A stretch of 64,000 nucleotides of DNA. Source: Streptomyces sp. NBC_01116 (GTDB lineage: Bacteria; Actinomycetota; Actinomycetes; Streptomycetales; Streptomycetaceae). Shown here piece after piece: positions 36,963 through 45,758 of the stretch. The position numbers were made by a program, and so were the translations under genes. Positions within the stretch are counted from its first letter, which is position 1, and each line of letters begins with the position of its first letter. Location of the stretch: positions 3,147,501 through 3,211,500 of the forward strand of contig NZ_CP108644.1 in assembly GCF_041435495.1 (NCBI RefSeq). The letters run 5' to 3'. Below the pieces are notes generated by a model, which saw nothing but the letters and a program-made list of their open reading frames with translations, did not search any database and was not told the DNA's origin.

Positions 36963-38285
36963 ATGAACGATTGGCCCGATCGACGGACCGGCGACCGCAG
37001 CGAGCGCTACGGGCGGGGCAGCGACAGCGCCCGACCCGAGAGCGCGCGGGCGATGCCCCACATCCAGCGCCGCCCGGCCCCGCCGCAGAGGCCGCAGTCC
37101 CCGCCGCAGCGGCCGCACGTGCCGCAGCAGGGCCAGGGATACGACGACCGCTACCAGGACGGCGGCCACGGCAACAGCCCCGACCCCGGGTACGACAGCG
37201 GCTACAACACGGGCCAGGTCTACGGCTCGGGCGGCGGATCGAACGGCCGGGGCGGCGGCGGAGGCGGTCGTCGCGGCGGCGGTGACGGGGGTTACGTCCA
37301 CGGCCGCCCGGACTGGCGCCGCCGGATCAAGATCGGCGCGCTGACCCTGGTGGTCGTGCTGCTCGCGGTCTCGATCTCGACGTACTTCTGGGCCGACTCG
37401 AAGCTGAAGCGCGAGGTCGACCTCGCCAAGGTCATCGAGCGCCCGGAGTCCGGCGACGGCACGAACTACCTGATCGTCGGGTCGGACAGCCGCGAGGGCA
37501 TGTCGGCCGAGGAGAAGAAGCGGCTGCGCACCGGTTCCGCCGAGGGCAAGCGAACCGACTCGATGATGATCCTGCACGACGGCTCGGCCGGCCCGACGCT
37601 GATCTCGCTGCCGCGCGACTCCAACGTCGAGATCCCGTCCTTCGTGGGGTCCGAGTCCGGGAAGAAGTTCCAGGGCACCGGCCGGCAGGTGAAGCTGAAC
37701 GCCGCCTACGCCGAGGACGGCCCCGAACTCCTCGTCCGCACGGTCGAGTTCAACACCGGGCTGCACATCGACCACTACGTCGAGATCGGCTTCGGCGGCT
37801 TCGCGAAGATCGTGGACGCGATCGGCGGGGTCGAGCTGGACATCCCGAAGGCCTTCAAGGACAAGAAGTCCGGCGCCGACTTCCAGGCCGGCAAGCAGAC
37901 GCTGAACGGCGAGCAGTCCCTGGCCTTCGTCCGGACCCGCTACGCGCTGCCGGGCAGCGACCTGGACCGCACGAAGAACCAGCAGAAGTTCCTCGCGGCG
38001 CTGGCGAGTCAGACGGCGACCCCGTCCACGATCATCAACCCGTTCAAGCTGTACCCGACGATGGGCGCGGGCCTGGACACGCTGATCGTGGACAAGGACA
38101 TGTCGCTCTGGGCGCTGGGCAACATGTTCTTCGCGATGAAGGGCGTCACGGGCGGCGAGGGCACGTCGATGAACATCCCGATCTCGGGCAGCGTCAACGG
38201 CAACCTGGTCTGGGACAAGGCCAAGGTGAAGCAGTTGGTGGAGCAGCTCAACAACGACGAGAAGGTCACGGTCAAGGGCAACTGA
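36963..38285 (+). CDS. LCP family cell-wall ligase 5, no LytR_C domain
   Basis: A 440-residue LCP protein. Its cytoplasmic N-terminus of about 115 residues is Pro/Gln-rich then Gly/Tyr-rich and disordered. A helix lies near residues 122-142 (IGALTLVVVLLAVSISTYFW). The LCP domain has TNYLIVGSDSREG, RTDSMMILHDG, ISLPRDSNVEIP, HIDHYVEIGFGGF and LNGEQSLAFVRTRYALPGSDLDR. The protein ends shortly after the LCP domain. The ATG at 36963 is chosen over the long upstream open frame, which crosses the divergent thioesterase. Confidence 0.92.
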   Translation: MNDWPDRRTGDRSERYGRGSDSARPESARAMPHIQRRPAPPQRPQSPPQRPHVPQQGQGYDDRYQDGGHGNSPDPGYDSGYNTGQVYGSGGGSNGRGGGGGGRRGGGDGGYVHGRPDWRRRIKIGALTLVVVLLAVSISTYFWADSKLKREVDLAKVIERPESGDGTNYLIVGSDSREGMSAEEKKRLRTGSAEGKRTDSMMILHDGSAGPTLISLPRDSNVEIPSFVGSESGKKFQGTGRQVKLNAAYAEDGPELLVRTVEFNTGLHIDHYVEIGFGGFAKIVDAIGGVELDIPKAFKDKKSGADFQAGKQTLNGEQSLAFVRTRYALPGSDLDRTKNQQKFLAALASQTATPSTIINPFKLYPTMGAGLDTLIVDKDMSLWALGNMFFAMKGVTGGEGTSMNIPISGSVNGNLVWDKAKVKQLVEQLNNDEKVTVKGN

Positions 38286-38304
38286 GCCCGCGGGCGGACA
38301 CGTC

Positions 38305-38336
38305 GAGGGGCGCCGGGCTGTTGCCCGGCGCCCCTC
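38305..38336. terminator. Bidirectional terminator after LCP 5
   Basis: Perfect 14-bp arms GAGGGGCGCCGGGC and GCCCGGCGCCCCTC flank a TGTT loop, between the convergent stops of LCP 5 (38285) and the DUF5954 gene (38361). Confidence 0.9.
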
Positions 38337-38360
38337 CGCCTGCCCGGGACGGCCCGGCCC

Positions 38361-39407
38361 TCAGCTGCCGTAGGTGATGTTCCCCTTCTCGTCCATGAGG
38401 GGGTGGATCCGGGAGGGGCCGTAGTCGTCCACGTCCGACGGGCGTGACTTCTCCGGCCCGTCGGGCCCGATCCGCATCACACGCTCGACCCGGACCACCT
38501 CGAACCGGCGCCCCCGCAGCACGAGTTCGTTGGGCCTCCGGCGCGCGGTGAACTTCTTCGCGGCCCGCGCGCGGAGGGCCGCCTCCTTCTCGTCCACCTT
38601 CATCCAGGCGGGCAGCTCCGGCATGTCCGGCAGATCCGGCAGCTGGGGCACGGGCCGGGTGAGGTGGTGGACGAGGGCGCGGCGGGCGCCCTGCGGGGTC
38701 GAGTACTGCCCGGTCACCATCGACCAGGTCATCTCCTTCCGCTCCACCACCCGGAACGTCGTCGGGAGGAGCACGACCCCGGGGTGGGTGGTCAACGCCC
38801 GCCGGGAGTCGGCCCGTACGTCCTCGGGGAAGCGGGCGGCGGTGTAGGAGAGCCCCAGCAGCCCGGCCCGGTCGATCCCCTCGGTCAGCCCGACGGCGGC
38901 CGCGTGGTCGACCACGAAACCCTCGGTCCGGCAGAGGTCCGGCGCGTCCAGGTCCCAGCTGTCGTCGTCCGGGTCGGTGGCCCGGGGCGGCTCCAGGCGG
39001 TCGCCGCCGATCCGGGCGAACTCGTCGGCGCGCACGACCCGGTAGCGGACGCCGTCCGCCGACACCTCGTCGGTCGGCTCGACCTCCAGCCGCGCCACGG
39101 CGTCGAGCAGCGACCTCCGCACCGCCGGGTCCTCGGTGTCGTCCCTCGCCCTGAACCACAGGAGCGAGTTGAGCTCGTCCCGGGCCATCTGCGGGAAGCC
39201 GCAGTCCAGTTCACCCAGCAGCCGCCAGCGCGGCCGGTCGCCGCGCCGCTGCTCGGCAAGCCCGAACAGGGGCCCCCGGACCACGATGTTCGGGTACTTG
39301 CGGACCGAGGCGAACGCGTCCGCCTCGGTGACCTCGGAGACCGGGTCGTCGCGGCGGGTGACGTTGATCGTGAGGTGATCCGGCGATTTCTCCGGGTGAG
39401 CATCCAT
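38361..39407 (-). CDS. DUF5954 family protein
   Basis: A 348-residue Streptomyces protein of unknown function, assigned to DUF5954 from overall resemblance. It has segments such as DELNSLLWFRARDDTEDP, RYRVVRADEFARIGGDRLEPPRATDPD and RRPNELVLRGRRFEVVRVERVMRIGPDGPE. It has no signal peptide or membrane helix and many charged residues. The start MDAHPEKSPDHLTINV at 39407 fits better than the longer open frame. It marks the left edge of a more variable stretch of the chromosome. Confidence 0.75.
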   Translation of the reverse strand: MDAHPEKSPDHLTINVTRRDDPVSEVTEADAFASVRKYPNIVVRGPLFGLAEQRRGDRPRWRLLGELDCGFPQMARDELNSLLWFRARDDTEDPAVRRSLLDAVARLEVEPTDEVSADGVRYRVVRADEFARIGGDRLEPPRATDPDDDSWDLDAPDLCRTEGFVVDHAAAVGLTEGIDRAGLLGLSYTAARFPEDVRADSRRALTTHPGVVLLPTTFRVVERKEMTWSMVTGQYSTPQGARRALVHHLTRPVPQLPDLPDMPELPAWMKVDEKEAALRARAAKKFTARRRPNELVLRGRRFEVVRVERVMRIGPDGPEKSRPSDVDDYGPSRIHPLMDEKGNITYGS

Positions 39408-39549
39408 GTACTCAGTGTGCCGAAGGGGCGTGTCGGTGTCAGGGTTTTCCGCCGTAAAGGGCTTCTGCCGACCGGAGTTCACGCCGACGAGGTGGCGTTC
39501 CGCCGCCCGCCGAGGGGCCGCTCCCTTCCAGCACTCCGCGCTGCTCGCA

Positions 39550-39621
39550 CCGGGTCGTGGCGCGCCACGACCCGGAGGAGGCCGACCGGATCGTGGCCCA
39601 CCGCGACCCGGTGGGCCACGA
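39550..39621. repeat. Two adjacent long hairpins in a divergent spacer
   Basis: A perfect 26-bp palindrome (39550-39575, half-site CCGGGTCGTGGCG) is followed by 13-bp arms TCGTGGCCCACCG / CGGTGGGCCACGA (39591-39603, 39609-39621) with a 5-nt loop. They lie in the 450-bp spacer between the divergent DUF5954 and HTH genes, where I see no coding region. Confidence 0.8.
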
Positions 39622-39701
39622 CGTCAACTACTCAAAGAACCAAGAGAAACTTCCCAACCCCACCCCACCCGATCCCGGTGGTCAACCGCGGGAAGGGCCG
39701 G

Positions 39702-39733
39702 TCACCCACATGGGTGAGATTCACCAACTGGTG
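39702..39733. promoter_or_regulatory. Two operator-like palindromes upstream of the HTH gene
   Basis: TCACCCA-CA-TGGGTGA (39702-39717) and CACCA-AC-TGGTG (39722-39733) are spaced almost two helical turns centre to centre. Both share a CACC/GGTG core. They look like paired binding sites for a dimeric regulator, perhaps the downstream protein itself. Confidence 0.45.
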
Positions 39734-39857
39734 TGGATTTCAGCCGGGTTCGCAGGCATATGCTCGCGCTGACACACAACCCCAGACATGAGACGGCCCC
39801 CGCCGGGACGGCAATCCCGAGCGAGGACCTGACCACCAAGGAAGAAGACGCTTCCCC

Positions 39858-40826
39858 ATGGATACCCAGCACGATATCGCCCTCACCCGCGCCCTCGCAG
39901 AGATTCCCGGACCACTGCCGCCCTCCGGCGTGATCCACATCGCCGTACCGCACACGAGCCGCTTCACGATCGTCGGCAACCACCTCGCGCAGCACGCCGA
40001 GCTCTCCCTCACCGCGATCGGGATCGGCGTACACATCCAGTCGCTGCCCGCCGGGTCCAAGGTCGGCATCAAGGCGCTCGCGGCGCGCTTCGCCGAGGGC
40101 GAGACGACGATCGCCGCCGCCTTGCGCGAGCTGGAGGCCCACGACTACCTGCACCGGACCCGCGAGAGGCTGCCGAACGGCCGGATGATCACCCGCACGG
40201 TGTTCTGCGACCAGCCTGCGGCGTTACTGCGGGGCGGGGCGGTGATGCCGGTGGCGGTGGTACCGGTGACGCCTACGGCGGTGGTGACGCCGGTGGTCCC
40301 CAGGCCTGTGCCCGCATCTGCGCCCGCGCTCCCACCCGCACCCGAACCCACCCCCGTACCGGAGGAAGCGCACCCGCCGTTCCGCGTACCGTCGCGCATC
40401 GCGCCCACGTCTCCGCGACGGCCGCTCCCCCAGCCCCGCGAGCCGAGCCCGGAACTGCACCGGGCCGCCTCCGCGCTCCTCGCCGACCTTCGGCGCCACG
40501 CGCCGGAGCTGGTGCTCTCCGAGGGCGACGTCGAGGAGCTGGTGCCCGGCGCCGCTGCCTGGCTGGAGCGCGGCGCGCACCCCGACGCCATCCGCCGCGC
40601 TCTGACGACCGAGCTCCCGCAGCCGCCCAAGTACCCGGCGAAGATCGTCAGACACCGCCTCACCGCGCTCCTGCCGCCACCGCTCCCCGGAGCCCAGGAG
40701 CTGGCCCCGGTCCGCCGGACGCCCGTCACCCCCTTCCAGACCTGCGAGGGCTGTGACCGCGCCTTCCGCTCCCCGGCCCCGGGCCACTGCCGCGACTGCC
40801 GGGCCCAGCACTGGGAGGCGGCCTAG
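39858..40826 (+). CDS. Helix-turn-helix protein with C-terminal zinc ribbon
   Basis: A 322-residue protein. Residues about 45-110 form a winged-helix-like domain (SKVGIKALAARFAEGETTIAAALRELEAHDYLHRTRERLPNGR) resembling helix-turn-helix proteins of Streptomyces that control replication or mobile genes. A Pro/Val-rich linker (about 120-195) follows. A helical region (about 200-285) precedes a C-terminal CxxC-x12-CxxC zinc ribbon (CEGCDRAFRSPAPGHCRDC). It has relatives in many copies per Streptomyces genome. Paired palindromes lie upstream. Confidence 0.75.
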   Translation: MDTQHDIALTRALAEIPGPLPPSGVIHIAVPHTSRFTIVGNHLAQHAELSLTAIGIGVHIQSLPAGSKVGIKALAARFAEGETTIAAALRELEAHDYLHRTRERLPNGRMITRTVFCDQPAALLRGGAVMPVAVVPVTPTAVVTPVVPRPVPASAPALPPAPEPTPVPEEAHPPFRVPSRIAPTSPRRPLPQPREPSPELHRAASALLADLRRHAPELVLSEGDVEELVPGAAAWLERGAHPDAIRRALTTELPQPPKYPAKIVRHRLTALLPPPLPGAQELAPVRRTPVTPFQTCEGCDRAFRSPAPGHCRDCRAQHWEAA

Positions 40827-40899
40827 CGAGACGTGGCGAGGCATAGCGACCCGCGGACGGGCTTGACCTCAACCGGAGTCGAGGCTCGAAGGTGACGCC

Positions 40900-42192
40900 A
40901 TGACGATCTCGACGGAACAGCGCGCGGCGGTCCGGAACTGGATCAGGGAGACGGCGCACTCCCTGACCACCGTGGACGCGTCGGAGCCACTGGACGACCT
41001 ACGGCCGCTGCTCGGCATGGTCCCCGAGCGGACGGTCGTGGTGGGCTACGGCGCCGGGACGCGCGGCGCACACCAGGTTGCCGCCCTCCAGACGCGCATG
41101 GCCCGTCTGCTGGTCGGCGAGGCGGGCTTCCGAACAATCGCCCTCGACCAGGACTGGACGCTCGTCGCCCGGCTCGACACCCACATCCGCACCGGGGCCG
41201 GGGACCCCGTGGCACTGCTGGAGGCGGCCGAGCCGTTCTGCCGCACCGAGGAGATCCTCGCCCTCCTCCGGTGGATGCGCGCCTTCAACGAGACGCACCC
41301 GGGTGATCCGGTCCGCCTGATCGGGGTCAGCCCCCATGAGACGGGGGCGTCGACGTACGACACGGTGGCCGACTACGTGCGCGCGGCCGAACCCGGGCTG
41401 GTGGACGAACTGGCGCGGTACTACGCGGACCTCCGCCCCGCGGATGACGTGTCCGCGCACACAAGCCGATTCCGGGCGCTGTCCGACAGGCGGTCCCGGC
41501 GCGACCGCGCACAGGCGGCGCACGACCTGGTGGCGGGAGCGCCGATCCATGACGGATACGCGTGGGCACTCCACAACGCGCGGCTGATCGTCCAGTACTA
41601 CGAGCTCCACGACCACGACGACGATCCGCTGGACCCGCACAACATGGCCTGCTACGAGCGCTTCTTCGCCGAGAACGTCCTGTGGTGGCAACGGCACACC
41701 GGCCACAGGACGCTGTTCTGGTCCTCCAGCTCCCACACCGCCGACGCGCGCACCAGGGTCGTCAGCTTTCCGCCGGACCCGGCCTCTCCGTCCCGTAACG
41801 CGGGAAGCCACCTGCGCGCACACCTCGGCACCCGGTATCTGTCGATCGGCCTCACCTTCGGCGCGGGTGAACTGGCCACCTACACCGCCGCCCCGGCCTT
41901 CCGGGTGCCCGGCCCCGTGCCACCGTTGATGGAATCGGTGCTGGACGACGAGGCCACGGGCGACTACCTGCTGGACCTCCGCGCGGAGGCCCCTCGCGAG
42001 GTCGCCGACTGGCTCACCCGGACCGCCGAGTCCCGGCTCATCGGACCACGCCACGACCCTCGACGCGACACCGATCACCACATGACGGGCGGTTCCCCGG
42101 GCGAGTGGTTCGACGTCCTCGTCCATCTGCGGCAGGTGACTCCGGCGCGCACCTTCCATCAGGTGAACCCTCCGGCGAAGAAGCAACCGTGA
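40900..42192 (+). CDS. Erythromycin-esterase-fold protein lacking the usual catalytic motif
   Basis: A 430-residue protein with the overall pattern of the erythromycin esterase family (GAGDPVALLEAAEPFCRTEEILALLRWMRAFNE, NMACYERFFAENVLWWQRHTG). In active relatives the first motif is GExxHG; here the corresponding stretch reads VGYGAGTRGAH, so the key Glu and His are replaced. The later His (SSSSHTADART) remains. It is therefore probably not a macrolide esterase and may be an inactive or repurposed member. It is flanked by the HTH gene and a TetR gene of opposite strand. Confidence 0.75.
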   Translation: MTISTEQRAAVRNWIRETAHSLTTVDASEPLDDLRPLLGMVPERTVVVGYGAGTRGAHQVAALQTRMARLLVGEAGFRTIALDQDWTLVARLDTHIRTGAGDPVALLEAAEPFCRTEEILALLRWMRAFNETHPGDPVRLIGVSPHETGASTYDTVADYVRAAEPGLVDELARYYADLRPADDVSAHTSRFRALSDRRSRRDRAQAAHDLVAGAPIHDGYAWALHNARLIVQYYELHDHDDDPLDPHNMACYERFFAENVLWWQRHTGHRTLFWSSSSHTADARTRVVSFPPDPASPSRNAGSHLRAHLGTRYLSIGLTFGAGELATYTAAPAFRVPGPVPPLMESVLDDEATGDYLLDLRAEAPREVADWLTRTAESRLIGPRHDPRRDTDHHMTGGSPGEWFDVLVHLRQVTPARTFHQVNPPAKKQP

Positions 42193-42237
42193 CGCGTGCC
42201 GGCCGTCACGCCCCGGGCGCGCGGCCGGGTCCTGCCG

Positions 42238-42870
42238 CTACGGCCGGCGACGGCATCCGGCGAGGAGGGCCGCGACCATGCGCGCGGCGTCCGCCCGGTC
42301 GTAGTCGGGCCCGGTGACGCAGAGGTTCCCGATGGCACGCATGAGCGTGTACGCGGTGATGTCCGGGCCGACCTCGTCGGCGGCGACGCAGGCGTCGAGC
42401 AGCGTCGCGCAGGCCGGGACCAGGGTGTCGAGCATGAGGGCGTGGAGGTTCTCCAACCCCGGTTCGCCGGACCCCAGGGCGGCGCCGAGGCCGTGCTTCG
42501 TCACCAGGAACTCGACGAACGCCTCCGCCCAGCGGGTCAGGGCGGTGAACGGGGAGGCCGATTCCTCCAGGAGCCGGGGCGCGAGTGCGGTGCAGGTGTC
42601 GATCTGGTGCCGGTAGACGGCGGTGACGAGGTCGGCCCGCGTCGGGAAGTTCCGGTAGATCGTGCCGACGCCTACGCCGGCCCGTTCGGCGATCCGCATC
42701 ACGGTCGCGTTGTCGCGCCGCGCGGTGCCGGGGTCGACGAGGCCCGGCTTCTCCTTCCGCGAGGCCGAGCGCTCCTCGTCCTGCGAAGGCACCTTCAGCG
42801 ACGCCGCGATGTACGGAGCGGTCGAGCCCCTACGGGCGGCGCAGCCGGCAGGCAGGGTGACGTGGGCCAT
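42238..42870 (-). CDS. TetR/AcrR family regulator with atypical N-terminus
   Basis: A 210-residue protein. The second part of a TetR DNA-binding domain is clear (NATVMRIAERAGVGVGTIYRNFPTRADLVTAVY, about residues 53-85), followed by a ligand-binding helical domain. The usual first helix (a ~25-residue stretch before the HTH) is replaced by a charged, non-helical segment, and about 50 residues precede the HTH without similarity. It may be a frame-disrupted or diverged gene. The target is unknown; it is convergent with the esterase-like gene. Confidence 0.7.
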   Translation of the reverse strand: MAHVTLPAGCAARRGSTAPYIAASLKVPSQDEERSASRKEKPGLVDPGTARRDNATVMRIAERAGVGVGTIYRNFPTRADLVTAVYRHQIDTCTALAPRLLEESASPFTALTRWAEAFVEFLVTKHGLGAALGSGEPGLENLHALMLDTLVPACATLLDACVAADEVGPDITAYTLMRAIGNLCVTGPDYDRADAARMVAALLAGCRRRP

Positions 42871-43028
42871 GTCGGGACGCGCCCAGCCGGTGAACCCGGA
42901 GCCGAGAGGAACGGGTCCGATCCGCTCATCGGCATGCGGTCATCAGCGTCTGCTCCGGCATCCACACGGCGTCCGTATCGTTCAGGCACCCGTCGGACAC
43001 CCGTCAGGCCCCCGGACGTCCCGCCCCT

Positions 43029-43943
43029 CTACGCTCTCCCACGTGCCAGCAACGCGGCATGCGGCAGCGTCAACAGCCCGTCCGCAGAACGGAATTCGGC
43101 GCACAGCTCGTCGTACACGCGCCTGGCCGCCGCCACCCCCTCCGCGCCCCCGCTGTTGAGGACCTGGCCGATCGCGCCGATCCCCCGTTCCGCCCCCGCC
43201 CACCAGGTCTCGGGGTCACAGCGGTGCGCCCACACCACCTCGGAGCACTCCGCGCCGAGGAGCCCGGCCCCGTCGAGGAGGGCGGCGAGCCCTTCGGGCG
43301 TACGGGGGAAGTCGTCGTCGGGCGCGAGTGCGGGGAGCCAGTCGGGGCGGGTGAGCCCGGCCGCCTGTACGGCGCGGCCGATCAGGGCCTGGCCGGGGGC
43401 TCCGGGCGACCTCCAGACGGTGACCGCGACCCGGCCGCCGGGGCGGGTGATCCGGCGCAGCTCGGCCAGCGCCTCGCGCGGGCGGCCCACGTGGTTGAGC
43501 ACGAAGTTGCCGACGACCGCGTCGAACGTGTCGTCCGCGTAGGGAAGTTCGGGCAGCCGTGCCGTACGCGCCTCGGCTTCCGGGACCGCCCTGCGGGTCG
43601 CCTCCACCATGCCGGGCTCGGCGTCGACGGCGTGGACCGTCGCACCGCGCCCGGCGGCGAGGGCGCTGATGGTGCCGCTGCCGCAGCCCACGTCGAGGAC
43701 GCGGCTGCCGGGCCCGGCCCCGGCGGCGTCGAGGAGGGCCGCCGCCGGGTGGGCGCAGAGCCGGGCGTAGGTGCGGGCGTACGCCTCGGCCTTGCCGGAC
43801 CAGATGCGGCGCTCGGCCTGGTCGAAGGGGGTCGGGGAACGCTCCGCTTCCGCACCCGGGGAGACGGCCACCGCGCCCGTTGCCCGTGGCACCTGGGAGA
43901 CGGCCACCGCTCCCGCTTCCCGTGGCACCGAGGAGGCGGTCAT
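43029..43943 (-). CDS. Class I SAM-dependent methyltransferase
   Basis: A 304-residue methyltransferase. The SAM-binding motif I is VLDVGCGSGTISALAAGRG, followed by VHAVDAEPGMVEATRRAVPEA, DDTFDAVVGNFVLNHV (motif II/post) and LRRITRPGGRVAVTVW. The first 35 residues contain two similar VPREAGAVAVSQ/VPRATGAVAVSP repeats. Its ATG overlaps the stop of the upstream gene (ATGA), so it is translationally coupled to that unknown protein. The substrate is not known; the family includes UbiE-like small-molecule methylases. Confidence 0.88.
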   Translation of the reverse strand: MTASSVPREAGAVAVSQVPRATGAVAVSPGAEAERSPTPFDQAERRIWSGKAEAYARTYARLCAHPAAALLDAAGAGPGSRVLDVGCGSGTISALAAGRGATVHAVDAEPGMVEATRRAVPEAEARTARLPELPYADDTFDAVVGNFVLNHVGRPREALAELRRITRPGGRVAVTVWRSPGAPGQALIGRAVQAAGLTRPDWLPALAPDDDFPRTPEGLAALLDGAGLLGAECSEVVWAHRCDPETWWAGAERGIGAIGQVLNSGGAEGVAAARRVYDELCAEFRSADGLLTLPHAALLARGRA

Positions 43944-44410
43944 GACACAGCTCCCTTCGGTTCGAGCTCGGCGAAGTCCTCGTGGAGGGCGTCGAGATGG
44001 CGGCCGGTCGGTACGCCGGCCGGGGTCAGCTCCGCCAGCCGCCAGCCCGGCAACTGCGCCTCGACCTCGGCCGGGAGCGACCCGTCCGCCGGGTCCGCCA
44101 GGGCGTGCAGCACCCCGAACGCGGTCTCCCTGGCGACCTCGCGGGCCAGCGCGCCGAGGTCCTCGGGGGTGAGCCCGGCCGCGAGGGCCCGGTCGACGGC
44201 GTCGGCGGCCGCCCCGTCGGTGCGGTAGGCGTCGACCCACCGCGGGGCGGCCGTGCCCCAGGCGTCGACGTACTGCCACACCGTCCGCAGGAGGCGGTAG
44301 CGGGCGAGCTGCGGCAGCCCTTCCTCTGCCTCGGACTCGGCCCAGTCGTGGGCGTCGGCATCCGCCCCCAGAGCGCTGAAGAGGGCGGTCAGCCTGTCGA
44401 GTTCGGTCAT
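43940..44410 (-). CDS. Hypothetical protein coupled to a methyltransferase
   Basis: A 156-residue helical acidic protein that I do not recognise. It has no signal, membrane helix or known motif; Ala/Leu/Glu predominate (LDRLTALFSALGADADAHDWAE, then RYRLLRTVWQYVDAWG). The MTELDRL start at 44410 is chosen from composition; the frame is open upstream. Its stop overlaps the methyltransferase start, indicating equal production of the two, so it could be a partner or substrate carrier. Confidence 0.7.
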   Translation of the reverse strand: MTELDRLTALFSALGADADAHDWAESEAEEGLPQLARYRLLRTVWQYVDAWGTAAPRWVDAYRTDGAAADAVDRALAAGLTPEDLGALAREVARETAFGVLHALADPADGSLPAEVEAQLPGWRLAELTPAGVPTGRHLDALHEDFAELEPKGAVS

Positions 44411-44588
44411 GAGGAGGGAGGCTACCGGCCGTATCCGGGTTGACGCCGGGGGCACCGGGCGGAGCCGGACGGATGGGCGCGCGGGGACCGATGAGTTTGC
44501 ACGGGATACCCGGTCATTACATCCGTAACAGTGAGAGCCGCACCGGGCACCGAACCGGGACACCGCCACGACACAGCCAGGAGACCTG

Positions 44589-45161
44589 ATGCGCACCCTG
44601 ATCAGCACCGCCTTCGTTTCGCTCGACGGCGTCATGGAGGCCCCGGGCGGCGAGCCCGGCTACCGGAATTCGGGGTGGACGTTCAAGGACGTGGAGTTCC
44701 TGCCGGAGGCGTACGCCATCAAGAGCCAGGAACAGGAGGAGGCCACCGCCCTGCTGCTGGGCCGGGCGAGCTACGAGGCGTTCAGCCCGGTGTGGCCGGG
44801 CATGGAGGAGTTCACGGGGTACAAGGCGATGCCGAAGTACGTCGTCTCCACCAAGCTGACCGAGGGCGACCTGGTGGCCGACTGGGGCGAGACCACGATC
44901 CTGCGGTCGCTCGACGAGGTCGCCGCCCTGAAGGAGACCGAGGGCGGCCCGATCATCGTCCACGGCAGCACCGAACTGAACCGGAACCTCGCGGACGCCG
45001 ATCTGATCGACCGGTACCACCTGCTCGTCTTCCCGCTCCTGCTGGGCGCCGGCAAGCGCCTGTTCAGCGACACGGACAAGGACGCCCGGAAGCTGAGGCT
45101 CGTCGAGCACGAGGCGTACGCCAACGGCATCCAGAAGAACGTCTTCGAGGTCGTCCGCTGA
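44589..45161 (+). CDS. Dihydrofolate reductase/RibD C-terminal domain protein
   Basis: A 190-residue member of the DHFR-like RibD_C family. It begins RTLISTAFVSLDGVMEAPGG, with LLLGRASYEAFSPVWPG and the NADPH-loop GGPIIVHGSTELNRNL, then LLVFPLLLGAGKRLF. Such proteins are stand-alone NADPH-dependent reductases of unknown substrate. The sequence is complete. It is divergent from the 43940-44410 gene. Confidence 0.92.
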   Translation: MRTLISTAFVSLDGVMEAPGGEPGYRNSGWTFKDVEFLPEAYAIKSQEQEEATALLLGRASYEAFSPVWPGMEEFTGYKAMPKYVVSTKLTEGDLVADWGETTILRSLDEVAALKETEGGPIIVHGSTELNRNLADADLIDRYHLLVFPLLLGAGKRLFSDTDKDARKLRLVEHEAYANGIQKNVFEVVR

Positions 45162-45225
45162 CGCGCCCGGAAGGGGCGACTCCCCGGATGCGGCCGGACC
45201 GGCGCCCCCGCCCCCGCCCGGCCGG

Positions 45226-45750
45226 TCAGCCCGCGCGCACCCCTCGCAGGACGGCCTCCGCCACCTCGGCGGACACGACACCCGTCGTGTCGACCACCCG
45301 GGCCTCGCGACGGAGCCACGGCAGGGCCCGTTCGTAGTCGGACAGATGGTCCAGGCGCCACTGCCGGGCGCCGGCGCTCTCGGGCTCGCTGTCGGTCTCG
45401 ATGCGTTCGACGAGCGTGTCCCGGTCCGTGTGCAGCAGGACGTGGTGCACGGGGATACCGGCCCGCGTCAGACCGTCGTGGATCTCCTGCCAGTACGACT
45501 CGACCAGGACCGTCTGGGTGACCACCAGCGTTCCGCCCACGTGGTCGAGCACCTGCCGCGCGGTCTCCACCACCAGGCCCCGCCAGGGCGGGAAGTCCTG
45601 GAAGTCCCTCTCCGGCACACCGAGCACGTGCCAGAGCATCTCGCCGACCTTCTCGGTGTCGAACAGCCGGGACTCCGGGAGAAGCGAGGTCACCTCCTTC
45701 GCGGTGGTGGTCTTGCCCGCGCCGAAAGTTCCGTTCAGCCAGATGATCAT
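45226..45750 (-). CDS. P-loop kinase-like protein, TmrB (tunicamycin-resistance) type
   Basis: A 174-residue nucleotide-binding protein. Walker A is GTFGAGKTT (residues 7-15), preceded by IIWLN as in TmrB-like proteins. It has FDTEKVGEMLWHVL, LVVTQTVLVESYWQEI and a lid-like HTDRDTLVERIETD with EPESAGARQWRLDHLSDYERAL. TmrB of Bacillus confers tunicamycin resistance; homologues are annotated as AAA or nucleoside kinases. A MITE lies 9 bp before its start, which could affect its promoter. Confidence 0.85.
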   Translation of the reverse strand: MIIWLNGTFGAGKTTTAKEVTSLLPESRLFDTEKVGEMLWHVLGVPERDFQDFPPWRGLVVETARQVLDHVGGTLVVTQTVLVESYWQEIHDGLTRAGIPVHHVLLHTDRDTLVERIETDSEPESAGARQWRLDHLSDYERALPWLRREARVVDTTGVVSAEVAEAVLRGVRAG

Positions 45751-45758
45751 CGCTCCAC

